Positions 1 to 5,015 of a DNA stretch of 5,428 nucleotides are shown in pieces; position 1 is the first letter of the stretch, and every line of letters starts with the position of its first letter. Position numbers and translations under genes: made by a program. The notes beneath the pieces are model-generated. The model worked only from the letters and a program-made list of their open reading frames with translations. It ran no database searches and was not told where the DNA came from. The DNA comes from CAZQQN01 sp964549595 (GTDB taxonomy: Bacteria; Bacteroidota; Bacteroidia; CAILMK01; CAYYUA01): positions 1-5,428 of the forward strand of contig CAZJWK010000147.1 in assembly GCA_964549595.1 (NCBI GenBank). Reading direction: 5' to 3'.

Positions 1-2
1 GT

Positions 3-374
3 GATTGTGGCGTTAAAATTCAAAAATATGAGCAATTCCATTACAATTTTTATTCAGAAGATAGTGTACATCATTTGAAGATGAAAACGGATCCAGAAAT
101 AAGTGGAGGAGGATTAGACATTCAATTTAATAAAATTGTGGACTACGGGATAGCATTCAGCCATTTTGGCAATTCATATATAGAAAAAGAGGGCCAGGAC
201 ACTGCGTATTGTTACAAGATGATAAATTTTAAAAAAATTAATGCTAAAAAATACTACAACCTATTTTATAAAGTAAATAACAGAACAAATAAGAAAATTT
301 TTTATAACAAAAAATACGGGGTATTGCTACTCAGGCAGAACAGCAAAATTTGGTCATTACTAAAGTTCAAATAA
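3..374 (+). CDS. hypothetical protein, C-terminal part (5' end outside the window)
   Basis: The frame is open from the first complete codon at position 3 to the TAA at 372-374, giving 124 residues. There is no stop before the window edge, so this is the tail of a longer protein. A TTG at 75 and an ATG at 81 lie inside the open frame and are not convincing starts. I do not recognise the family. The visible part has a glycine run (SGGGLD), then many aromatic and lysine residues (YYNLFYK, KIFYNKKYGVLLL) that look like alternating beta strands ending in a short hydrophobic strand, and a basic tail (LLKFK). No membrane segment is evident in this part. Codons are much more AT-rich than in prfC, which fits an accessory or acquired region. 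The next gene starts two bases after its stop, so the two probably share a transcript. Confidence 0.6.
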   Translation, partial: DCGVKIQKYEQFHYNFYSEDSVHHLKMKTDPEISGGGLDIQFNKIVDYGIAFSHFGNSYIEKEGQDTAYCYKMINFKKINAKKYYNLFYKVNNRTNKKIFYNKKYGVLLLRQNSKIWSLLKFK

Positions 375-376
375 TC

Positions 377-658
377 ATGAAACTTTTCAACTTTATCTGG
401 TTCGTTATTATTGGTTTATTGGTTTGTTTTATTTTTAAAAATGTAAAAGACCTCAATGAAAATAGACCTAATTTTAATCATAAAACTTTTAAAGCCGGCT
501 TTTTCCAAGATGCCTGGAACACTATAAAAGATCTCTTTGATGGGGATGGCAATGTGAACGGAACGCCCGGTGACCCCTATAAAATCAATTTAGGTGCGGG
601 TTCCCATGGGAGTAGCTCCCAAGCGATGGGTTTCACACCCATCGCTTTATTAATTTAG
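377..658 (+). CDS. small single-pass membrane protein of unknown function
   Basis: This frame encodes 93 residues from ATG 377 to TAG 656-658. The frame can be extended upstream to a TTG at 350, but that lies inside the previous gene. The ATG gives a sensible N-terminus: a short basic start (MK), then a hydrophobic segment at about residues 4-20 that could be a signal anchor or uncleaved signal peptide, followed by Lys21. The rest would then lie outside the cytoplasm. Residues 55-66 (DGDGNVNGTPGD) have acidic or amide side chains at loop positions 1, 3, 5, 7 and 12, like a dockerin or EF-hand calcium loop, although the usual glycine at position 6 is Val. The last 14 residues or so (from Ser80) are encoded by a hairpin repeat, so the natural C-terminus may have been replaced. 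I know no family match. It is probably co-transcribed with the gene ending at 374. Confidence 0.55.
   Translation: MKLFNFIWFVIIGLLVCFIFKNVKDLNENRPNFNHKTFKAGFFQDAWNTIKDLFDGDGNVNGTPGDPYKINLGAGSHGSSSQAMGFTPIALLI
612..656 (+). repeat. REP-like hairpin repeat, copy 1
   Basis: A perfect 11-bp stem (621-631 with 637-647) closes a 5-base loop TTCAC. Just 5' lies a smaller perfect 5-bp hairpin, GGGAG (608-612) with CTCCC (616-620) and loop TAG. The tetranucleotide GTAG at 612-615 precedes the main stem, which recalls the GTAG head of REP elements mobilised by RAYT transposases in other bacteria. Bases 615-647 match 670-702 at 27 of 33 positions. The element overlaps the end of the reading frame that stops at 658. 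No RAYT transposase gene is in the window. The REP assignment is inference; the repeat and the stems are seen directly. Confidence 0.6.
621..656 (+). terminator. possible intrinsic terminator formed by hairpin copy 1
   Basis: The 11-bp perfect stem is followed at once by a T-rich tract (TTTATTAATTT), as expected for a factor-independent terminator of the transcript running through the two unknown genes. The T tract is broken by A residues, and the element also belongs to a repeat family, so termination may be secondary. The stop codon at 656-658 lies in the tail. Confidence 0.4.
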
Positions 659-669
659 CGCAATGAAAG

Positions 670-710
670 GCTTCCAAACGATAGGTTTCAGACCTATCAC
701 TTCCTTTTTG
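670..710 (+). repeat. REP-like hairpin repeat, copy 2
   Basis: This is a diverged copy of the 612-656 element in the same orientation, 55 bases downstream. It has a perfect 7-bp stem (680-686 with 692-698) and loop TTCAG, followed by ACTTCCTTTTT. At one stem position the G-C pair of copy 1 (628/640) is A-T here (683/695), so pairing is kept. Two outer pairs are lost (679/699 and 678/700), which makes the stem shorter. The T-rich tail could also help to end transcription before the toxin-antitoxin pair. Confidence 0.5.
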
Positions 711-735
711 AAATATAAATCCTAAAGAGCCAGGG

Positions 736-754
736 AATTAATTAACGCTTAATT
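736..754. promoter_or_regulatory. possible operator of the toxin-antitoxin pair
   Basis: An inverted repeat AATTAA (736-741) and TTAATT (749-754), separated by 7 bases, lies directly upstream of the -7 element. Type II TA operons are normally repressed by the antitoxin, or by the complex, binding a palindrome over the promoter, and this one is in the right place. The repeat is short and pure A/T in an AT-rich stretch, so it could be chance. Confidence 0.25.
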
Positions 755-760
755 TTTGTT

Positions 761-768
761 TATTTTTG
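761..768 (+). promoter_or_regulatory. Bacteroidetes-type -7 promoter element of the toxin-antitoxin pair
   Basis: TATTTTTG fits TANNTTTG, the -7 consensus of the Bacteroidetes housekeeping sigma factor. It lies 19 bases before the antitoxin ATG, so transcription would begin about 10-15 bases upstream of the start codon. No clear TTG -33 element is seen at the usual distance, so this call rests on the -7 box and its position. Confidence 0.5.
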
Positions 769-787
769 TAATAAAAGAAATGGAATC

Positions 788-1030
788 ATGGATGCTAAAA
801 GCCTTAAACTGGATTTAGTGCAGAAATTGCTGTCAACTGAAGATGAAGCGGTCTTAGAAGCCGTTCAAAAAGTTTTGGAAGGCAATAAAGTGGCCCATTC
901 TGTATCAGGGGAACCTTTGAGCAAAGAAGATTACGACCGGAAAATTGCTGAGGCAGAACAATCCATCAAAGATGGAAAAACCTACACCACTGGCCAACTT
1001 AAGGATCAAATAAAAAATTGGAAAAAATAA
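788..1030 (+). CDS. type II toxin-antitoxin system antitoxin (partner of RelE/ParE-type toxin)
   Basis: This is an 80-residue, charged, mostly helical protein. Its N-terminus (residues 5-32, LKLDLVQKLLSTEDEAVLEA onward) has the regular leucine/valine helix pattern seen in the small antitoxins that accompany RelE/ParE toxins in Bacteroidetes. A central linker around residues 33-43 (NKVAHSVSGEP) is followed by the typical toxin-wrapping C-terminal region, LSKEDYDRKIAEAEQS and then GKTYTTGQLKDQIKNW. The ATG at 788 is the natural start and sits just after a -7 promoter element. The gene overlaps the toxin gene by 13 bases. The antitoxin would bind and neutralise the toxin and, as is usual in such operons, repress its own promoter. 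The assignment rests on size, composition and position; a specific antitoxin subfamily cannot be named from sequence alone. Confidence 0.8.
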   Translation: MDAKSLKLDLVQKLLSTEDEAVLEAVQKVLEGNKVAHSVSGEPLSKEDYDRKIAEAEQSIKDGKTYTTGQLKDQIKNWKK

Positions 1031-1311
1031 AGGAAGTCAGGTGGACTCCTGAAGCCATTGAAGCCCTTCAAATTATTTATGATTTCCATTTTAAAAATGC
1101 ACCGCAAAGTGCAGAGCGGCTTATCGATGAAATTGTTAACCAAGCCTCCGGAATTGTTTTCCCGGAACAATACCAAAAAGATGAGATCAACCCGGATTAC
1201 CGGAGGGTTATTGTATGGCACTATAAGCTCCTTTATCGCTATGAGGACGGCATCGTTTTCATAATACAAATTTTCGATTCCCGTCAAAATCCGTCAGAGC
1301 AAGCATTGTAA
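1018..1311 (+). CDS. type II toxin-antitoxin system toxin, RelE/ParE family
   Basis: This frame encodes 97 residues, the normal size for the RelE/ParE superfamily. The layout matches the family: an N-terminal strand with Trp9 (VRWTPEAIEAL), a helical pair at about residues 11-44, then the core strands with YRRVIVWHYK (61-70), LLYRYED and the hallmark ending IFDSRQNP (85-92). RelE members cut mRNA on the ribosome and ParE members poison gyrase. The sequence does not decide which applies, although the closing FDxRQNP motif is typical of the ParE-like branch. The start is TTG at 1018. An in-frame stop at 1000-1002 and the absence of another standard start before the first conserved strand leave TTG as the only good choice. 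An AAGGA at 1001-1005 may serve as ribosome binding site. The 13-base overlap with the antitoxin gene suggests coupled translation. Confidence 0.88.
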   Translation: MEKIKEVRWTPEAIEALQIIYDFHFKNAPQSAERLIDEIVNQASGIVFPEQYQKDEINPDYRRVIVWHYKLLYRYEDGIVFIIQIFDSRQNPSEQAL

Positions 1312-1364
1312 AAACTTTCCCGGCTTTGACGCACTGAATCCTTAGAAATAACTACGGCTGTTCG

Positions 1365-1407
1365 CGGTTTTCAAATCCGTGGGAAAAAGCTTTAGGATTA
1401 CAAATCC
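1365..1407. repeat. two degenerate hairpin motifs, possible REP remnants
   Basis: CGGTTTTCAAATCCG (1365-1379) folds with one T-T mismatch, and GGATTACAAATCC (1395-1407) has a 5-bp stem with an ACA loop. They share the core CAAATCC and lie 15 bases apart. Short paired motifs of this kind are common intergenic repeats in this phylum. Without the rest of the genome the repeat status is inference. Confidence 0.3.
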
Positions 1408-1554
1408 AGAAGAGCAGGGGGAAAACTTTTTCAATGGCATTGCTAATCACTTCCCCGGGTACTCCTTGTTAAACAAAGGACCAACTTTGCCTCAGACTTT
1501 TGATAACATTGTATAGCACAAAAAGCGTGATCAAAATGGACAATTTTACCCGTA

Positions 1555-1576
1555 TGGTCATGATAACTCATGGCCA
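1555..1576. other. hairpin of 9 bp with TAAC loop
   Basis: TGGTCATGA (1555-1563) pairs with TCATGGCCA (1568-1576), with a single T-G wobble at 1558/1573. No T-run follows on either strand, so a terminator is unlikely. It could be a protein-binding site or part of an untranslated RNA. The right arm overlaps the second copy of a 15-base direct repeat (1537-1551 and 1571-1585, 12 of 15 identical). Confidence 0.4.
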
Positions 1577-1688
1577 AATTGACCCAGTAACATTTCAAAA
1601 TTCCCAAGCATCTATATAAATGAAAAACAAGGTTAGGTAAAAGCTTTCAAATGAAATCAGGAACTTTCCACCATGTTTTCCCTTTAAT

Positions 1689-1739
1689 CCCATAGGAATG
1701 GCAAAATTTGCATTGAATAAACCAATTAAAACCTATGGG
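1689..1739 (+). promoter_or_regulatory. inverted repeat enclosing the prfC start codon
   Basis: CCCATAGG (1689-1696) is perfectly complementary to CCTATGGG (1732-1739), and the second arm contains the prfC ATG. If transcription starts upstream of 1689, the start codon could be held in a stem with a 35-base loop. A weak -7-like box, AAAATTTG (1703-1710, one deviation from TANNTTTG), lies inside the loop. If that is the real promoter, the left arm would not be transcribed and the repeat would be a DNA site or chance. Confidence 0.3.
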
Positions 1740-3312
1740 GATCCAGCAAGAAGTTAGCAGGAGAAGGACCTTTGCGGTGGTTAGTCACCCGGATGCGGGA
1801 AAAACCACTTTAACCGAAAAACTCTTGTTATTTGGTGGGGCCATCCGCGTGGCAGGGGCTGTTAAATCCAACAAGATAGATAAGAATGCCGCCTCTGATT
1901 TCATGGAAATTGAAAAGCAACGGGGTATTTCGGTTGCTACTTCTGTAATGGGGTTTGAATACGAGGATAATAAGGTTAATATCCTTGATACACCGGGTCA
2001 CAAAGATTTTGCAGAAGATACTTACCGTACCCTGACAGCAGCAGACAGTGTCATCATTGTGGTTGATGTGGCGAAAGGTGTTGAAGAGCAGACGGAAAAA
2101 CTGGCCGAAGTTTGCCGGATGCGAAATACCCCCGTGATCATTTTTATCAATAAGTTAGACAGGGAAGGCAAAGACGCCTTTGAACTGCTGGATGAAATTG
2201 AAGAAAAGCTTAATATCAATGTAAGACCACTTAGCTGGCCCATTGGTATGGGCCGCGATTTTAAGGGGGTTTACAACCTCTGGGAAAAGCGCCTGAGTCT
2301 ATTTGACCCACACGGCACACAGGATGAATCTGAAACCATTGCATTTGACGACTTGAATGATGCTGAACTGGATAACCATATCCATCCGCTTGCGGATCAA
2401 TTAAGGGAAGAAGCCGAATTGGTGGATACTGTTTACCCTCCATTTGACATGGAAGCTTACCGCAAAGGGGAAATTTCCCCGGTTTTTTTCGGAAGTGCTG
2501 TCAATAATTTTGGTGTGAAAGAATTGTTTGATTGTTTCCTGAACATTGCTCCCCCTCCACAAAAGAGTTATACCATAGAGCGAGAGATTAATCCGGAAGA
2601 AGAAAAATTCAGCGGCTTTGTATTTAAAATTCATGCCAACATGGATCCCAAGCACCGCAATCGCATCGCTTTTGTCAAAGTTTGCTCCGGGATTTTTGAG
2701 CGGAATAAACCTTACTTGCATGTGCGCCAAAATAAGAAAATGAAGATCAATTCACCCACGGGGTTCATGGCGCAGAAAAAAGAAACCCTGGATTACGCTT
2801 ATCCGGGTGATATCGTTGGGATTCCCGATTCAGGGAATTTTAAAATCGGAGACACCTTAACAGAGGGTGAAAAAGTCCAATTTCAGGGAATACCCAATTT
2901 CTCCCCTGAACAATTTCGTTATATAGAAAATGCCGACCCCATGAAAGCCAAGCAACTTAATAAGGGAATCGATCAACTCATGGATGAAGGTGTGGCTCAG
3001 TTATTTACTTCCACCTATAATGAACGAAAGATAATCGGGACGGTTGGAGAATTGCAATTCGAGGTGATCGCTCACCGCTTAAAACATGAATACGGTGCCT
3101 CCTGTAAATATGAGCCTTTGGATGTTTACAAAGCGGTTTGGATAACAGGAGATAGAGAGCAGATGGAAGATTTCAAAAAGCGTAAATGGCAATCGATGGC
3201 CAAGGACAAAGAAGGCCGGGATGTTTTCCTGGCTAAATCCGAATGGATGCTAAAAGTGGCTCAGGAAGATTACCCGGAATTAAACTTCCATTTTAGTTCC
3301 GAATTTCAATAA
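1735..3312 (+). CDS. prfC: peptide chain release factor 3 (RF3), GTPase
   Basis: RF3 is a cytoplasmic translational GTPase that removes RF1 or RF2 from the ribosome after peptide release. At 525 residues the protein is full length for the family. The GTPase domain is complete: P-loop HPDAGKTT (18-25), switch region with EKQRGISVATS (60-70), DTPGHKDF (85-92), NKLD (139-142) and the SWPIG G5-like motif (167-171). The RF3-type phrase VAGAVKSNKI (39-48) is also present. Beta-barrel and C-terminal domains follow up to the ending ELNFHFSSEF. The ATG at 1735 puts the P-loop at the usual distance from the N-terminus, and no better start lies downstream before it. The gene stands alone: about 420 bases separate it from the toxin-antitoxin pair, and a minus-strand thioesterase converges on its 3' end. 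No frameshift or missing motif is seen. Confidence 0.97.
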   Translation: MGIQQEVSRRRTFAVVSHPDAGKTTLTEKLLLFGGAIRVAGAVKSNKIDKNAASDFMEIEKQRGISVATSVMGFEYEDNKVNILDTPGHKDFAEDTYRTLTAADSVIIVVDVAKGVEEQTEKLAEVCRMRNTPVIIFINKLDREGKDAFELLDEIEEKLNINVRPLSWPIGMGRDFKGVYNLWEKRLSLFDPHGTQDESETIAFDDLNDAELDNHIHPLADQLREEAELVDTVYPPFDMEAYRKGEISPVFFGSAVNNFGVKELFDCFLNIAPPPQKSYTIEREINPEEEKFSGFVFKIHANMDPKHRNRIAFVKVCSGIFERNKPYLHVRQNKKMKINSPTGFMAQKKETLDYAYPGDIVGIPDSGNFKIGDTLTEGEKVQFQGIPNFSPEQFRYIENADPMKAKQLNKGIDQLMDEGVAQLFTSTYNERKIIGTVGELQFEVIAHRLKHEYGASCKYEPLDVYKAVWITGDREQMEDFKKRKWQSMAKDKEGRDVFLAKSEWMLKVAQEDYPELNFHFSSEFQ

Positions 3313-3362
3313 ATGAAATGGCCCAATCCCATTCCACCTTGTCCGGTAAAACCTTAATGCTG

Positions 3363-3824
3363 TTAACTTTTCAAAAATTTATGGATTCCCTGGGCTTTTA
3401 TTTCTTCGGTTAAAGGCAATACGATCATGGTCAGTGAAGTAAAACAACTAAGTTGACCGGATTCGTTGTAGTTGTGTATCTGCCAAAGGTGTGTTTGCTT
3501 ACCCATCCTGATAGGCGTAGCCGTACCATAAATATACCCACTGGTAGCTTTTTTCAGGTGGTTGCATTTAATTTCCAAACCTACTGAATAATAATTATCC
3601 CGATCAATGGATAAATAAGAGGCCATGCTACCCAAAGTTTCAGCCAGTGTGGCATTGGCTCCCCCGTGAAGGATTCCAAAGGGCTGTTTTGTACGGTAAT
3701 CCACTGGCATTCGTCCGGACAGAGAATCTTCAGTAATTTCAGTAAATTCAATACCAAGATGGGCACTCATATTATCTGCATTTTTGCCGTTAAGTATTTC
3801 AGGGGTTATGCTTGAATCTATCAT
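3363..3824 (-). CDS. hotdog-fold acyl-CoA thioesterase, PaaI/YdiI (MenI)-like
   Basis: This 153-residue protein is probably a cytoplasmic tetrameric hydrolase of acyl-CoA or aryl-CoA esters. The core MPVDYRTKQPFGILHGGANA (39-58) followed by LAETLGS (60-66) closely resembles E. coli YdiI/MenI, the 1,4-dihydroxy-2-naphthoyl-CoA thioesterase of menaquinone synthesis. The expected catalytic residues are Gln47, His53 and Glu62. VGLEIKCNHLK (81-91) and the WQI strand also match. I chose the ATG at 3824 (minus strand). The frame extends to a TTG at 3848, but that TTG lies inside a perfect -7 promoter box, and the shorter form puts the catalytic residues within one position of YdiI numbering. No other menaquinone gene is in the window, so the natural substrate is open; a general PaaI-like role is equally possible. 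The gene converges on prfC with 50 bases between the stop codons. Confidence 0.88.
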   Translation of the reverse strand: MIDSSITPEILNGKNADNMSAHLGIEFTEITEDSLSGRMPVDYRTKQPFGILHGGANATLAETLGSMASYLSIDRDNYYSVGLEIKCNHLKKATSGYIYGTATPIRMGKQTHLWQIHNYNESGQLSCFTSLTMIVLPLTEEIKAQGIHKFLKS

Positions 3825-3845
3825 TGGTAACGATTTATTTTTTGG

Positions 3846-3853
3846 CAAAAATA
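3846..3853 (-). promoter_or_regulatory. Bacteroidetes-type -7 promoter element of the thioesterase gene
   Basis: On the minus strand the sequence is TATTTTTG, a full match to TANNTTTG, and it lies 21 bases upstream of the ATG at 3824. Transcription would start about 10-15 bases before that ATG, which rules out the TTG at 3848 as a start codon on this transcript. A clear TTG -33 element is not seen. Confidence 0.5.
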
Positions 3854-3975
3854 GGGAAATGTTTCTATTACTTAGAGTGGGGTTTCACTCATTGGATTCT
3901 GGGTAAGAAAAACCCATAAAAAGGAGGTGGTAAAAGTGTCTTCAAAGGGGTTTTTTCAACATTCAGAAATTTCCT

Positions 3976-3983
3976 TAACTTAG
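3976..3983 (+). promoter_or_regulatory. possible -7 promoter element of the phosphatase-crcB operon
   Basis: TAACTTAG differs from TANNTTTG at one position and lies 20 bases upstream of the TTG start at 4004, the same geometry as the other promoters proposed here. No convincing -33 TTG is visible. Confidence 0.4.
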
Positions 3984-4003
3984 CAGTTCAAAACAGGTAC
4001 ATT

Positions 4004-4651
4004 TTGATCGTCAGGGATATTTATCTTATCCGCCACGGAGAAACCGATTACAACGAAAAGAAAATTGTCCAGGGAGAGGGCGTTGATGCCCCTTTAAACG
4101 AAGCCGGGCACCAGCAAGCCCTTGCTTTTTACGAAAGCTACGGACATTTCTCCTTTGATAAAATATATACGTCAACACTTAAACGGGCTCACCAAACTGT
4201 ACTGCCTTTTATCCAAAATGGAAACCCATTAGAAAAACACCCTGGATTAAATGAAATCAATTGGGGCCATTATGAAGGCCGCCCCGTTGCTCAGGAACAA
4301 AGGGATTATTACAAGAATTTGCTCCAAACCTGGCGGGAAGGTTTTACCCATATCCCTATCTTTGGTGGCGAAAGCCCTGAAGACGTGGCCGAAAAACAAA
4401 AACCAGTGCTTAAAAAGATCATCAATAGTCCGGAAGAACAAAGGATTTTGATTTGCATGCACGGAAGGGCTATGCGGGTTTTGCTTTGCCAGCTGATGAA
4501 GAAGCCTTTGAAAGCTATGGATGAATTTCAACACGGTAATTTAAGCTTATACCACCTCGGCATCGATGAACAAAACGAAGTCCAGCTCTTAAAAGCCAAT
4601 TGCCAGGAACACTTGTTAAAAGCTGACTCGCAAACTTCCATGCATGTTTAA
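4004..4651 (+). CDS. histidine phosphatase family protein (phosphoglycerate mutase-like)
   Basis: This 215-residue cytoplasmic enzyme belongs to the branch of the histidine phosphatase superfamily that includes cobalamin-pathway and broad-specificity phosphatases. The RHGET motif (10-14) has the phosphate-accepting His11. YTSTLKRAHQT carries the conserved arginine after the second strand. LNEINWGHYEG (82-92) provides the acid Glu84, and CMHGRAMRVLL (151-161) provides the second catalytic His153. All core residues are present, so it should be active. The substrate cannot be read from the sequence, and a true glycolytic mutase is unlikely at this length. The start is TTG at 4004, which places the RHG motif nine residues in, as is usual; no ATG is available upstream. 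The gene overlaps crcB by 8 bases and probably leads the operon. Confidence 0.9.
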   Translation: MIVRDIYLIRHGETDYNEKKIVQGEGVDAPLNEAGHQQALAFYESYGHFSFDKIYTSTLKRAHQTVLPFIQNGNPLEKHPGLNEINWGHYEGRPVAQEQRDYYKNLLQTWREGFTHIPIFGGESPEDVAEKQKPVLKKIINSPEEQRILICMHGRAMRVLLCQLMKKPLKAMDEFQHGNLSLYHLGIDEQNEVQLLKANCQEHLLKADSQTSMHV

Positions 4652-5015
4652 AATATTGGTAATTGGAATGGGTGGCTTCCTTGGTGCCATAGCCCGCTAC
4701 GGTTTGGTCAAAATTATTCAATCTTTTTTCACGGATTTTCCAGCCGGAATTTGGGTAGCTAATGTATTGGGCAGTTTTTTGATGGGATTGGTTTTGACAG
4801 GATTGGCTTATGCGAAGGGTGATTTCGCCTATTGGCATGCTTTCCTGACCATAGGTTTCCTGAGCTCTTTCACCACTATGGCTACATTTGCTTTTGATAC
4901 CATTCAACTAATAAGTTTAAAAATGGCCGGATTGGCAGTTATTAACATTGTTTTAACCTTACTATCCTGTTTAGCCGGCGTTTATTTAGGGCAAAAAGTA
5001 ATGGCATTATTATGA
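4644..5015 (+). CDS. crcB: fluoride ion channel CrcB/Fluc
   Basis: This small inner-membrane protein of 123 residues has four hydrophobic segments, at about 4-22, 33-55, 65-88 and 96-120, the normal Fluc length and topology. Fluc channels are dual-topology dimers that let fluoride leave the cell. Family signatures are GGFLGAIARY (10-19, with Arg18) and WVANVLGSFLMG (37-48, with the conserved Asn40). The third-helix break GFLSSFTTMATF (71-82) carries the TT and TxF residues around the central sodium site and the pore. The pore motif is unusual: in the common form GGxTTFSTF the first phenylalanine and the following serine are replaced here by Met79 and Ala80, while Thr81 and Phe82 are kept. The ATG lies inside the end of the phosphatase gene, and the next gene overlaps by 4 bases (ATGA). 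No fluoride riboswitch was recognised upstream. Confidence 0.93.
   Translation: MFKILVIGMGGFLGAIARYGLVKIIQSFFTDFPAGIWVANVLGSFLMGLVLTGLAYAKGDFAYWHAFLTIGFLSSFTTMATFAFDTIQLISLKMAGLAVINIVLTLLSCLAGVYLGQKVMALL

Larger units (their letters stand above)
1312..1734. other. gene-free stretch with several hairpin motifs
   Basis: No credible protein-coding frame, tRNA or rRNA was found between the toxin and prfC. The stretch holds two short hairpin-like motifs (1365-1379 and 1395-1407), a stronger hairpin at 1555-1576 inside a direct repeat, and the inverted repeat over the prfC start. No clear terminator with a T-run follows the toxin gene: CGTCAAA inside the toxin end and TTTGACG at 1325-1331 are complementary but far apart and have no T tract. 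Confidence 0.6.

Noticed and set aside
75..374. A complete 99-residue gene starting at TTG 75
   Set aside because: The frame is open back to the window edge, and no promoter or other start signal supports TTG 75. It is more likely the tail of a longer gene.
350..376. Extension of the membrane protein gene to TTG 350
   Set aside because: It would add nine residues before a natural N-terminal membrane anchor and overlap the previous gene by 25 bases. ATG 377 fits better.
601..710. CRISPR array
   Set aside because: Only two imperfect, self-complementary copies are present and there is no regular spacer pattern or cas gene.
1006..1287. Minus-strand frame of 93 residues opposite the toxin gene
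   Set aside because: The plus-strand toxin has clear family motifs. The antisense frame has none and no promoter.
1312..1734. A missed small gene or tRNA in the long gap before prfC
   Set aside because: No frame with a plausible start and composition and no tRNA cloverleaf was seen.
3313..3362. Two-way terminator between prfC and the thioesterase gene
   Set aside because: Only a weak 5-bp AATGG/CCATT pairing without a T-run was found, too little to call.
3849..4003. Fluoride riboswitch ahead of the crcB operon
   Set aside because: I could not find the expected GGNGAT-type pseudoknot arrangement. The only structures are short hairpins such as TGGGT/ACCCA.
4515..4907. A 130-residue frame on the minus strand across the phosphatase and crcB genes
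   Set aside because: It lies antisense to two clear genes and its translation is low in hydrophobic order with no family features.
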